NCBI RefSeq assembly: GCF_042655385.1
Contig: NZ_JBHSMA010000011.1
Location: 1 to 64,000, forward strand
Source: Larkinella bovis
GTDB lineage: Bacteria; Bacteroidota; Bacteroidia; Cytophagales; Spirosomataceae
Direction: 5' to 3'
DNA: 64,000 nucleotides
The notes beneath the pieces were generated by a model that was given only the letters and a program-made list of their open reading frames with translations, did not search any database and was not told where the DNA came from. The translations under genes and the position numbers were made by a program. Numbering within the stretch: position 1 is the stretch's first letter; each line of letters begins with the position of its first letter. Positions 8,563 to 18,387 of the stretch are shown in pieces.

Positions 8563-11500
8563 TTATTCTTCGGTAACTTTTTGAGCAAAAGCAAAATCCA
8601 TCACAACCTGCACACCCAGCGGATTGGCGTCGCCGTCCTGATCGACCTGCGGAGGAACGACTTCGGACAACACGAACGGCAGAATGTGCGACAACGGACT
8701 CTGGTCGAGGTGATCCGGTTCAACAGCCCGGTTTTTGGCCATTTCCAGCGTGTCGATCAGGGTGAATACGAGATCTTCCCAGGCCCATCTTCCGGTTTGC
8801 ACCGGTGTGACGGCCAGCAGCATCGACTGCGGGGGCGTGGCATCCGGCTGATCGTAATTGATCACAATACCGGTCGTTTCTTCTTTTCCGGGGATAATCT
8901 CGATCCATTCGTCGAGCACCAGCCCCGTCTGCACCTGCGAAGCCGCGCTGCTCCAGCGCTCCGGATTGATCAGAACCAGGGACAATTTATCCTCAACGGT
9001 TTTGAATGAATCGGGATATTCAGCACCCAGCCAGTAGTCGCCGGGGTTGTATTTTAACTGCACCGGTGCCAGATTCAGGCTTTGATCCTGCGCCGACAGC
9101 GAGAGGTCGATCAGTTCGAGCGCGGTCATCCGTGGACGTACCCGCCCGACACTTTGCAGCCACTCCGACATGGCCAGCGGTCCCGCGTGGCGCAGCAGGC
9201 TCTCGCCCGCTCTCAGGTTGAGTTGGGTGGCCACGGCCGCCTGATCGGGTGATTGGTAGAGCGGCAAAACCGGGAAGACTTTCCCGAACAGCGCCCGCAC
9301 CGCATCGGTATAGACGTTCAGCCGCTGGTAATCGAGCTTGCTCGTTTTCAGTTTTTCCAGTACCCCATTCGCCTGTTTGATCCGTTCCCGAACCTGTTTG
9401 TACACCGTGGCGGTTTGCTGGAAATACTGACTGGAAGCAGTTTCCAGATCGTTGGCGTGTTCAAAAATCGCCACCGGGGCTGCATTGGCAATGCCGTACT
9501 GGAGGGCCGTCAGCAGAAAACTACGCAGCAAGGTGAACTGGGCCTCCGTAAACGTATCGTTCGGCGCTTCCAGAATGACTTTGGCTTCCAGCAGTTCTTT
9601 GACAAACGCGTCGGTAAGCAGCTTGTCGGCGGCCTGTTGGAGCTCTTTCAGACTTTGTTCGGCGCGGGTCGCCAGTTGCGTGATGTTGTGGTTGCCCGGA
9701 TTGCTTTCGTTGAGCGGAGCGCCCGCCGTGACAAAGTGCTCGGCCCCAGCCACCTGCGTTTGCAAGAGCACAATCCGCAGCTGTTTCAGCAGGTGATCCA
9801 GTTCATGAATCGTCCGGATTTCCGGCCCCCAGGCGGCTGCGCGGTTTCTGAAATCAACGGTCGCCGTGGCTTTTTCGGAGGCCACCGGGTTGTTTTGCAG
9901 AAAATGATACCCGATGAACTGCTTGAAATCCGTTTCGCTGCCCGACAAAAACAGCAGATCCAGCGGCTGAATCCCCAGCGTATTCAGGCTCATTTCCGAC
10001 AACGTGGCCGGCGCGTCGGGTTCCTGGTAGGCAATCTGGAACCGGATCGTGTCCGGTTTTCCCAGTAACATCCCCAGCCAGTGGTTGAGTGAAGGTTCGG
10101 CTTTGGCGCGGGGCGTGGCCGTGGCACCCCAGCCCGTCGGTTGCGCAAAGGCGGTTTGTGCGGCCAGATTCAGCAGGACTCGTTGCGTAACGATGGTGCC
10201 CGAGCGGGGCGTTTCGACGATCTGCGGGTCCGGGATGTTCCGGCCCTGCGACAGGCTACTCACAATGGCCGCAGCCCGCACGTGGTTGCCCTGCACAATC
10301 TGGAACACGCTTTCCGAAATGGCAATGTCGCCCAGCGCGTCGAGGGCGTCGGCCATCCGGTCGATTTCCCGGGCAATCTGCGTAAACTGGGTATTGTTGC
10401 CGCTGTTGGTGAACACCAGATCGCGCAGCCATTTCAGGGCCGTATTGTTGGCCGGGTTGGTGATGACTTCGAACAGCGTGTCTTTCGACGGAAAATCCAT
10501 CCATTTAACGGCCTCGTAAATCTTGTTCAGAAGCGCCATGCCGTCCACGACGTTGCTGTTGTACGCCGGCCGTTTATCCGCCTGCGCACTGTCTTTGACC
10601 GGAACCACCAGCGGGAATGCATTGCGGAACGGGAGAATGAACTGATCCAGCTCGGCGGTTTTGTAGCGTTCATGCAACCCTTTTTCGAACTGAAAACCCA
10701 GAATGGCCCCGATCTGTAACCCGTTTTTAACGCCGTCGATCAGGTTGAGGGCGGTTCGAACCCTGGCCGACGAAATGTTGACCGCCAGCCGGTTGTTGAT
10801 ATCCTCCTCGGCATCGCTGGCCCGGTAAGCCCCGCGCAACACGGCCGCCGTAATGGCATGATTCAGCGAGGGAGCGTGGATAAAACCATCGTTATCGGGG
10901 TCTTTATAAACCGTAGCTCCTTCGGGGCGCAGGCCGTCCGGAATTTCGTCGTCTTTCGCGATTTTTTTATCCTCATCCGGTTTGCGTTTCAGGTTTTCCA
11001 CCCAGCCAAATGCGCCCAGATGAATGCCTTTCTTCACCGCCCGTTGTTCCGTCAGCCGCCGGTTCACCAGCCCGGTCAGCCAGGCATCGAGCCGGTAACT
11101 GCACAGGTCGATGTGCTCCGCCAGCAAAATGGATAGATCCTTGGTTGGCAAATCGTTCAGGAGCGACAACGCATCCCGCACAGCATCCACCTTGCCCAGC
11201 AGTTTGCGGTGGGCCACGTGGTTCGGATACCCGTTAAAAATCGGATTGGTGTCCGGTTTGTTGATGTAGGCCGATAGCGACGCCCGGCCCGGCTGTCCGC
11301 CCGCGGCATTGAACAGGTACTTGTAAAATGGATTCGCCGGGGTGAACTTGTTGAAGACATACCCGCGCACATCCTCCACATCCTTCAGCAGCGGATGCCA
11401 TTTGGTGTTGTATTTCCGGCCCCCGCCCGATTTCCACTCGCTGTAGGTAATCTCATCGCCGACAATCCGGCGCACATCCTCGGTCAGCAGCCCCTCCATT

Positions 11501-14500
11501 TGCAGAATGTCCAGCGCGGCTTCCTGATACGCCTGCATCAACGCCTGCCGCATCAGCAGGAAGAGCACGCTCGGGTTCGGATCGGGGAATCGTTGGGGGT
11601 TATTTCCGGCCAGAATCTTGTCCATCGACGAATTCAGCAGCCAGTCGATAAACGTACCCTCCGCTAGTTTTTCCAGTTTATTCGTGGTCGAAATCGGCTG
11701 TTTATCCACCAGATAGCCTTCGAGCGCGCGCAATTCGTCTTTTCCGGCGATAAAGCGGTTTCGGAAAATCCGGCTTTGTTCAAACTGGTCGCGAATCCGG
11801 GAATACTTGCCCGCCAGCAACATAAACGCCTTGCCAAAACCGCCGGGATTCGACTCATCCCGGAAGTCAAACGAAGGCGCAAACCGACCCGGGAACATCA
11901 ACTCCTTAAACCGGGAATGCATGTACAGGCTGCCGTGCGTTTCCTTGATGTCAAACTCCTGCGCCTGCTGCCCGGCGTATACGCCCGTTCGTGTGATGTT
12001 TACCCCGTACCGGTAGAAATAATCCACGGAGGTGGGGTTCAGGCCCAGAATTTCGATAAACCGCTGCTGCGGAGTCGGTTCTCCCGCCGAGCTGACAGCT
12101 TCCAGCAGTTCGTAATGTTCGACCTTAGTTTGCCGCAATTTCGTCCACTCGAGGCTGAATTGTTTCAGGATTTCGTGGAAACGAACGTCAAACCGGACTT
12201 GCTTTGCTTGTTCCAGCGCCGGGGGCGGAAGGGCTCCGCTGAGCGATGGCAGGTGGCTTAAATCAATGCCGTTGTGCAGTTGTAGCCGCAAATACGCCGT
12301 TGTGGGCAGAATACCGTACGGTTGCAACCCGACCCGCACGGACGGCACCACGCCCCGGGCCGGGCAATGGTTCAGGAAAAAGGTTTCGGTTCGACGTATA
12401 TTGTCGTATGCAAAGACGTGGTCCCACATTTCCTCCATCGCGTGCCCGATCGTCGCGTGCCAGAGCGCGCGGTTCATGGCAAAAGCGTTGCTGATTTCCC
12501 GGTGTTTCCGGTTCGTGATTTTCTGCGTCACCGCCGTCGAAATGCCCAGACTATCCGCCAGGCGCTGGCCATCGGCGATTCGCTTCGGGTCGGTGACAGT
12601 TTCATCAAAACCGCTGTTCAGGATTTCAATTTCAAACCGCTCATCCTCGTCGCCCCCGCGTGAACTGTAGCCCGACGCGCCCGATTCCGTATTGTTCGTT
12701 GGCGTCCCCACTTTCAGGAAACTCATGCCATCGGGCGCGTAGATGTGGTTGATCAGCAGTTTTTCCAGCGCCTGCTGACTGGCATCGACATCCAGATCCT
12801 TCACGCCCACCACCAGCAGTTGATCAAAACCGGTATTGTATTGCTGCTCGGTCAGAGGCACAGTAATGCCCATGCCGATTTCGACGGCTTTCCCGTAATC
12901 CGCCATCCATTTCAGGTTTTCTTCCATCTGCAGATCGCCGTTTTCATCGATCTGGTAAACCGAGCCATCCTGCTCGGAAAACAGGGCCGGGTCGAGCCCC
13001 AGCGGGAGTTGCGCCGGTACTTTATTCCCGACCACAATGTGCTGAAACTGGCCGTTTTTCCGCGTAATCACGGCAAACCGCTCCGGCAGCACGTTGGTGT
13101 GCGGAGCCGCCGTCCAGGACTGTTGTTTGAGTACGGGCGTGATGAATTCCAGCGGAGCCGCACCGCGTTCCGCCAGAATCTGGTCGACGGTTTTGCGGAC
13201 AATCTGATTGAAACGGCTGATCAGATTTCCAAAACCGTTCTGAACAGTCGCAAAAGCATTAATCTTATCCGTAAACGGCTGGCTCTCCGCCGACGTCAGC
13301 GCCTGCGCCTTGGTGGTAATGGCGTCGATATCGCCCTGCGCGCGAACGAGCAGAATCTCCAGCTTCTGCGCCAGAAAATCCGGCAATTCGGTGAGGGGTT
13401 GCAGGGCGTCGGCCAGTTTGCCGATCCGCTCCGTAACGACAGTGATCTGATTCGGAGAAACCGTCGTCCAGAAATCCAATGGTTCTTTTTTCGGATTCAG
13501 GGCCTGCAGGGCGGGCGGGAGCGTCGTGGCGACCTCCAAAACCGCCCCAAACGTCCGGAACGGCTTGTTCTGAAGCTGGGCGGTATTCGTCGGTGTGTTG
13601 TTTTTACGCGGATCGATGAGCGAGGCAATCCATGAGGCCCGGCGGGTGTCGTGGGTGGTGCAAAGCCGTTTCCAGGCGGCTTTTTCCAGCTCCAGGTCGT
13701 TGCTGGCAACCCACCACGCGTTCCAGAACTGCTGACCCGATTCAAATTCTTTTTCCGTCAGTGCTTCTTCGTGGGTGTGAATAAAAATGTCATCCGGGTA
13801 AATCCGGACCCAGAGCTCGTGCGCTTTCTGAGCCTTCACCGCCAGGTCGTTCGAAGCCCGGTCGAGAATGGCCGTTGCGTCGTTCGTCAGGTACTTCGAC
13901 AGCGAACCGAGCCCGAATTTCTGGCTCTGGTTTTTGGGCTGGTACTTCGTCAGGTTGGTCTGGGCATTCGACAGCTCCGGTTTCAACTGCTCGTACAGGC
14001 GACCCAGTTTCTGAAACTGACTCGTTTGCGTGAGCGCCACCCTGCCCATCGCGCGGTCGATAAACCCAATGCTGCCTTTGATCTGCTCCTTGAATTTCGT
14101 CACCTCCTGGTACTGCGCCGGATTGCTGATGGCCAGCCGTTTCATGTTGACGAGCGCCTTGATACTCTGGTGAAATAAATCGCTGAAGTCGGTCTGGGGC
14201 GGTTCGGGCAGCGTATTCAACACCGGGATCGACTCACTGCCAAATTGCTGAATTCCGGCGGCAATGCTATCCATCACCCCGGTTTTTCCATTCAGAAACT
14301 CCTGCCAGGCGGGGTCGTCGTGGACCAGGGCGAGGTTGGTTTTCACCGCAGCCGGCAAGGGCGTAATCTGCCCGTGAAGTTTGACGACGGTGGTCCGCTG
14401 GTTTTTCATGATGAATTTGATCAACGCCACCGTTGCCGCCTGATTGGCGTAAAAATCGGCCACCGTCTGCAACCGCTTGTCGACAAATTCGTAGAGATCT

Positions 14501-15081
14501 TTCTTGTTTTTCAGGTTCTGGAACGGCGTTTTATCCCGGCTGGAAAGAACCGTCAAGGCGCTCAGAATCTGCTGCAACTGGTCGAGCAGTTCGCGGGCGG
14601 GATTCAGCAACCCTTTCGGATCGACGACCAGTTCGTTGGTTTTGGTAATCAAATTGCTGACCGCCGTACTGAGAGCGGCAAACGGCGCCGTTCCAAACCG
14701 GGACGCCACCAGGGCGAGCGTTTCCTGGACGCTCTTCGCCATTTCCTGCAGGATTTTTTTATTCTTGGCCGTCAGGTTGATTAGCTTATCCAGCAGGATG
14801 CTAACCTCCCCCAGCGTTGTCAGCGATTTCGACACAACCCCGCCGATCTGCGCGCTGTTCTGAATATCCAGCACATCAACCTGCACGATCAGCAGCTTGT
14901 CCAGAATTTCGTCCGTCGCGTCGGTTTCGACCGTTTGCGAGGGTTCGTCCAGTTCCATAAACCGGGTCTCGATCCGGACCGGCAACAGCAGAAACGGGAC
15001 GCCATCGTCTTTCGTGGCCGTCAGAGTTCTAATTTCCTCGATCCGTTTGTCGGTCAACAGGGCTTTCAATGCATCCGCCAT
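8563..15081 (-). CDS. Giant 2172-residue protein of unknown function
   Basis: One uninterrupted 6.5-kb frame. It starts MADALKALLTDKRIEEIR and has LLPVRIETRF at 32-41. Residues 60-420 are almost entirely helical and Leu/Gln/Lys-rich, suggesting coiled-coil bundles. LWVRIYPDDIFIHTHE follows (about 423-438), then mixed regions and long helical parts towards the C-terminus (for example LKELQQAADKLLTDAFVKELL). There is no signal peptide, transmembrane segment, catalytic motif or short tandem repeat. The IETRF and RIYPDD strands may form one sheet that the helical segment interrupts. It begins 10 bp after the upstream gene and shares its first ten residues (8 of 10 identical) with the DUF6603 protein two genes upstream. 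It is probably a scaffold; its function is unknown. Confidence 0.85.
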   Translation of the reverse strand: MADALKALLTDKRIEEIRTLTATKDDGVPFLLLPVRIETRFMELDEPSQTVETDATDEILDKLLIVQVDVLDIQNSAQIGGVVSKSLTTLGEVSILLDKLINLTAKNKKILQEMAKSVQETLALVASRFGTAPFAALSTAVSNLITKTNELVVDPKGLLNPARELLDQLQQILSALTVLSSRDKTPFQNLKNKKDLYEFVDKRLQTVADFYANQAATVALIKFIMKNQRTTVVKLHGQITPLPAAVKTNLALVHDDPAWQEFLNGKTGVMDSIAAGIQQFGSESIPVLNTLPEPPQTDFSDLFHQSIKALVNMKRLAISNPAQYQEVTKFKEQIKGSIGFIDRAMGRVALTQTSQFQKLGRLYEQLKPELSNAQTNLTKYQPKNQSQKFGLGSLSKYLTNDATAILDRASNDLAVKAQKAHELWVRIYPDDIFIHTHEEALTEKEFESGQQFWNAWWVASNDLELEKAAWKRLCTTHDTRRASWIASLIDPRKNNTPTNTAQLQNKPFRTFGAVLEVATTLPPALQALNPKKEPLDFWTTVSPNQITVVTERIGKLADALQPLTELPDFLAQKLEILLVRAQGDIDAITTKAQALTSAESQPFTDKINAFATVQNGFGNLISRFNQIVRKTVDQILAERGAAPLEFITPVLKQQSWTAAPHTNVLPERFAVITRKNGQFQHIVVGNKVPAQLPLGLDPALFSEQDGSVYQIDENGDLQMEENLKWMADYGKAVEIGMGITVPLTEQQYNTGFDQLLVVGVKDLDVDASQQALEKLLINHIYAPDGMSFLKVGTPTNNTESGASGYSSRGGDEDERFEIEILNSGFDETVTDPKRIADGQRLADSLGISTAVTQKITNRKHREISNAFAMNRALWHATIGHAMEEMWDHVFAYDNIRRTETFFLNHCPARGVVPSVRVGLQPYGILPTTAYLRLQLHNGIDLSHLPSLSGALPPPALEQAKQVRFDVRFHEILKQFSLEWTKLRQTKVEHYELLEAVSSAGEPTPQQRFIEILGLNPTSVDYFYRYGVNITRTGVYAGQQAQEFDIKETHGSLYMHSRFKELMFPGRFAPSFDFRDESNPGGFGKAFMLLAGKYSRIRDQFEQSRIFRNRFIAGKDELRALEGYLVDKQPISTTNKLEKLAEGTFIDWLLNSSMDKILAGNNPQRFPDPNPSVLFLLMRQALMQAYQEAALDILQMEGLLTEDVRRIVGDEITYSEWKSGGGRKYNTKWHPLLKDVEDVRGYVFNKFTPANPFYKYLFNAAGGQPGRASLSAYINKPDTNPIFNGYPNHVAHRKLLGKVDAVRDALSLLNDLPTKDLSILLAEHIDLCSYRLDAWLTGLVNRRLTEQRAVKKGIHLGAFGWVENLKRKPDEDKKIAKDDEIPDGLRPEGATVYKDPDNDGFIHAPSLNHAITAAVLRGAYRASDAEEDINNRLAVNISSARVRTALNLIDGVKNGLQIGAILGFQFEKGLHERYKTAELDQFILPFRNAFPLVVPVKDSAQADKRPAYNSNVVDGMALLNKIYEAVKWMDFPSKDTLFEVITNPANNTALKWLRDLVFTNSGNNTQFTQIAREIDRMADALDALGDIAISESVFQIVQGNHVRAAAIVSSLSQGRNIPDPQIVETPRSGTIVTQRVLLNLAAQTAFAQPTGWGATATPRAKAEPSLNHWLGMLLGKPDTIRFQIAYQEPDAPATLSEMSLNTLGIQPLDLLFLSGSETDFKQFIGYHFLQNNPVASEKATATVDFRNRAAAWGPEIRTIHELDHLLKQLRIVLLQTQVAGAEHFVTAGAPLNESNPGNHNITQLATRAEQSLKELQQAADKLLTDAFVKELLEAKVILEAPNDTFTEAQFTLLRSFLLTALQYGIANAAPVAIFEHANDLETASSQYFQQTATVYKQVRERIKQANGVLEKLKTSKLDYQRLNVYTDAVRALFGKVFPVLPLYQSPDQAAVATQLNLRAGESLLRHAGPLAMSEWLQSVGRVRPRMTALELIDLSLSAQDQSLNLAPVQLKYNPGDYWLGAEYPDSFKTVEDKLSLVLINPERWSSAASQVQTGLVLDEWIEIIPGKEETTGIVINYDQPDATPPQSMLLAVTPVQTGRWAWEDLVFTLIDTLEMAKNRAVEPDHLDQSPLSHILPFVLSEVVPPQVDQDGDANPLGVQVVMDFAFAQKVTEE

Positions 15082-15091
15082 ACCCGTTCAG

Positions 15092-18000
15092 TTATAAATT
15101 CAGCAAATCTTCGTTCAACATTTCACCCGCGTGCCGGGCGATCAAAACCGGGTCCTGGTACAGAATCGACGCCACTTCGGCCGCGTTGCTGGCCCAACCG
15201 GGTACCTCGTTCAGGTACTTGTCCTTCACGCTGTTCGCGTTTGTGATGGCGATGGGCTTGCTAAAGTTGAGCTGGAAGTTGTCAAGATCGCTTTTCTGGT
15301 TCACCAGATGTTCCCAGGTCAAATCGTTCCAGGTGGCCGGATTGCCGGTCGGCATCTGCGTGGTGTCGCCCAATTCCGTCGTGTAGTCGTCGAGCCCGAA
15401 CTGCGTTTGGCCGGCCCGCTCCTTGAAGACAAAAAACCAGCCCGGATTTTTGCCCGCCGTGCTGCCATTGGGGGTTGTAATTCGGTTGCCGTTGGCGATT
15501 TCGGCGGTCAGATCGAAGCCGAACAGCGTAATGTCAGGCTTGAGTTCGGCCTTAAACAGCGGAAATTTGGTGTTTTCCGGCGAAACCGGGTCCAGCAACT
15601 TCCGGGGTTTGGAGGCATCGGGCGTGTTGTATTGTGCTTTCTGGGCGTAGACCATCGTGCTGGGGTATTTCTTGAAAAGGTCGCCCCGCACCACCAGCAC
15701 CAGAATATCCTTGTCGCCCGCCGGACGGTGAAAACCGAGGTTCTCCGTCCACTTGTCCATGACTTCAATGTCTTTTTTCTGGTCCGGATCCGACTCAAAC
15801 AGGTTATCGTTGATGTTCCAGAACTGACGGAAATAGGAACCCCGCTGGTCGGTCGGGTATTCGCGCCAGAGCAGTTCACGCGCCATTTCGTGATTCAGCC
15901 CGGCCAGGAACGATTCAATAAACCGGTTGTTTGTTTCCAGCAGGGTGATGATGTTCCGGGGCAGTTTATCGACGTTGGGCAAAATGAAATTCTGGGAGAT
16001 TTCTTCCAGGTATTCGTAAGACGGTTCGTGAAATTCGGGATAGGCCATAACCGGTTTCAGTTCCTTCACCGGTTTGAACCGGGTACCGTCCCAAATCCGG
16101 ATGGTATTCCCGACGCGGTGCCGGATCGTGAAATCCGGTTTTAACTGGCTGATCAGGTTGCTCCGCACCGCCGTCAGGCTCTCCGAAAGCGGTTGTTTGA
16201 TCTGCACGGCGGGCATCGTACCCAGCCGGGCACCAAACTTTTGCAGGTTATCCTTGTATTCCACCACGTCCTGGGCGGATGTAACCACGGCCACCGGTGC
16301 GGTAGACGCGATGTTCCGCACCGTCGCTTTCGCGTAACTGCGCCCCCCGCTGAAATTGTCAAACATCGCCTTGTACGACGCATCCTGCACCCCAACGGCC
16401 ACCTCATCGTCGGCATCTTTGGTATAGGTCTGCATGGTATTGATCAGGCCGGTAACGCTTGTTTTCACTTCGGCGGATACATTTTGCGCGTTCAATGCGG
16501 TTTGCAGGGCGGTTTTGGCGCTATTCACGTCATTGCCCGGAACCGGGGTCGTGTTTAGCAGCGAAAAGAACGTATCCTTGGCCTGATTCAGCACATTGGT
16601 CTGGTAGAAGGTTTCGGCGCTGGAAACCAGTTTCGTAGCCGCCTGCAGGGTCAGGGCCGCCGAAGGGGCGGTTTTCAGTTTAGCCGCCGTCACCGCCGAC
16701 GGACTGTCACTCGCCTGGTTAAACTTCCCGATAAGCCCCGCGTTCAGGGCCAGGTTTTTGGTCAGGTGTGTGGGCCGGGTAATTTTCTGGAAAGCCGCCG
16801 ACCGGGTTACATCCGGTATGGCACTCTGGTGAATCTGCTGATTGACCGTTGCGGTTTTGGCGGCATTCCAGACCAGGTGCTGCACGGCCCCGGTGGCCTG
16901 CACGAATTTGTCCGTTTTGGCCCCCAGCATGTGTTTTTTAAAAATGGCGTTATTGACCAGTTTGCTCAGAAACGCTTCGTTGATTTTGTTGTTGGCTTCG
17001 TTCACCTTGCCGACCTGCTGCCAGGCGCGGTTCACGAGTTCCTCCTGATGTTTCTGGATCACGCGCGTTCCCAGACCCGCAGCCGCCCGGTTGCGAAAAT
17101 CGAGGTTCAGTTCCAGCAGCCACGGCCAGTTGGTGCCGGTTTCCAGGTCTTCGGCCAGGCCCTGCCAGGCTCCGTACACGGGCGGTACGATCATCGGGTC
17201 GGCGGAAAAGGGCGCATCCGTGAACGGGTTGGTGGCCGCTGCGCCCCCGGCCTCTTTGGGGTGATTGATCGAGGGCGACAGGTTCAAAAACGTCCGTAAC
17301 TGCTTGAAAACCGCCAGTTGGTCGTCTTGACCCGCTTCCGGAAAGTTTTTTCGGATGGTTTCAAACGAGGGCGGCCGTAAGGCGGCTTCCATCCCCATCG
17401 TTTTGATAGCCATCTTTTGATCCATGCCGTAGCCGATTTCCTGCACGTCCATCGGCATCATGCCAGATTCAGGTTTCATGACGATTGGTTTCAGCTTCGT
17501 CACCAGACTCTCGAAATCACCGTCGTTGCTGGTCTGAAACGCCCACTGGTAATACACCGGAAAATCGAAACCGCGCGGTTTGCTCTCCTGCTGGGCGCTG
17601 GCGGTCCAGGCCGATTCCTGCGCCACGACGCCGGTGATGTCCAGCCCCAGCCCCGCCCGGCGGCCGGTCTCAAAGGCCGGAATCAGAAAGGCCCGGTACG
17701 CGGTGCTTTTGGTGAGTTTACGCGGACACAGCAGGCGGCTCAGGGCCGAATCTGCATCGGCGTTCAGCTCGTTGGTCACGCGGGTTTTGAGCTGCTCCAC
17801 GTCCGATTCTTCCAGCGTTTCGTTGAAATGCACGTGCGCCCAGGCCCAGGTTTCCTCCGGATTGTGAAAGACATCGTTCAGCTTTTCTTTTTTGACGGAA
17901 ATAAACGGCAGCGAATCGGGCAACTGCTTGAGCGTGTATTCGTCGTTTTTCAGCACGACCAGCGCCAACCAGGGCCGAAGCCGGCGGTTGTTGCCCTGAT

Positions 18001-18349
18001 TGGGCGACGCGGGCGTAAACCGCCACAAAAAATCTTCCTCGTAAAATTCGATGTACGCCAGGTTATTGGCTTCGTAGTTGTTTATGTTCGGCGCAGGGTT
18101 AACCCGGATGAGGACCCGGTCGCTGATGTTCAGCACGTCGCCGGGGCCCACCACCTGAATGACCTTGGCAATGGTTTGCTCGTTACCGCCCCCGTCTACG
18201 TTGTCGGCCTGCACGGTGAGCTGGACCTGAAGATTGGCCCGCTCGAGGGCCGTGCCCCCCGGTTTTCCCAGCGTATCTTTCTCAATAATCTGCGAATTGA
18301 GTCCTTGCCGGAACCAGGGAAGAAACGAATAGTGCGCTATATCTGCCAT
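15092..18349 (-). CDS. Large 1085-residue protein of unknown function
   Basis: The protein begins MADIAHYSFLPWFRQGL and has a beta-rich N-terminal domain: VQLTV, then LAYIEFYEEDFLWRFTP (about 97-113) and RLRPWLALVVL (about 123-133). A long Ala/Thr/Asn-rich helical region follows (about 450-720), and then a C-terminal mixed domain containing FHEPSYEYLEEISQNFILPN and MARELLWREYPTDQRGSYFRQFW. No enzyme motif, signal peptide or membrane segment is present. The C-terminal tryptophan/arginine-rich block looks conserved. It lies 38 bp downstream of the DUF6603 gene and 10 bp upstream of the 2172-residue gene, in line with one transcript and perhaps one complex. I know the LRPWL/FTP pattern only from unannotated proteins. 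Confidence 0.8.
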   Translation of the reverse strand: MADIAHYSFLPWFRQGLNSQIIEKDTLGKPGGTALERANLQVQLTVQADNVDGGGNEQTIAKVIQVVGPGDVLNISDRVLIRVNPAPNINNYEANNLAYIEFYEEDFLWRFTPASPNQGNNRRLRPWLALVVLKNDEYTLKQLPDSLPFISVKKEKLNDVFHNPEETWAWAHVHFNETLEESDVEQLKTRVTNELNADADSALSRLLCPRKLTKSTAYRAFLIPAFETGRRAGLGLDITGVVAQESAWTASAQQESKPRGFDFPVYYQWAFQTSNDGDFESLVTKLKPIVMKPESGMMPMDVQEIGYGMDQKMAIKTMGMEAALRPPSFETIRKNFPEAGQDDQLAVFKQLRTFLNLSPSINHPKEAGGAAATNPFTDAPFSADPMIVPPVYGAWQGLAEDLETGTNWPWLLELNLDFRNRAAAGLGTRVIQKHQEELVNRAWQQVGKVNEANNKINEAFLSKLVNNAIFKKHMLGAKTDKFVQATGAVQHLVWNAAKTATVNQQIHQSAIPDVTRSAAFQKITRPTHLTKNLALNAGLIGKFNQASDSPSAVTAAKLKTAPSAALTLQAATKLVSSAETFYQTNVLNQAKDTFFSLLNTTPVPGNDVNSAKTALQTALNAQNVSAEVKTSVTGLINTMQTYTKDADDEVAVGVQDASYKAMFDNFSGGRSYAKATVRNIASTAPVAVVTSAQDVVEYKDNLQKFGARLGTMPAVQIKQPLSESLTAVRSNLISQLKPDFTIRHRVGNTIRIWDGTRFKPVKELKPVMAYPEFHEPSYEYLEEISQNFILPNVDKLPRNIITLLETNNRFIESFLAGLNHEMARELLWREYPTDQRGSYFRQFWNINDNLFESDPDQKKDIEVMDKWTENLGFHRPAGDKDILVLVVRGDLFKKYPSTMVYAQKAQYNTPDASKPRKLLDPVSPENTKFPLFKAELKPDITLFGFDLTAEIANGNRITTPNGSTAGKNPGWFFVFKERAGQTQFGLDDYTTELGDTTQMPTGNPATWNDLTWEHLVNQKSDLDNFQLNFSKPIAITNANSVKDKYLNEVPGWASNAAEVASILYQDPVLIARHAGEMLNEDLLNL

Positions 18350-18387
18350 AACGGGTTTAGGAATAGTCTAAGGAATACGGATTCGCG

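Noticed and set aside
8083..9009. 308-residue plus-strand frame
   Set aside because: It runs antisense to two giant genes with intact motifs and is rich in Arg, His and Phe, as expected of a shadow frame in G+C-rich DNA.
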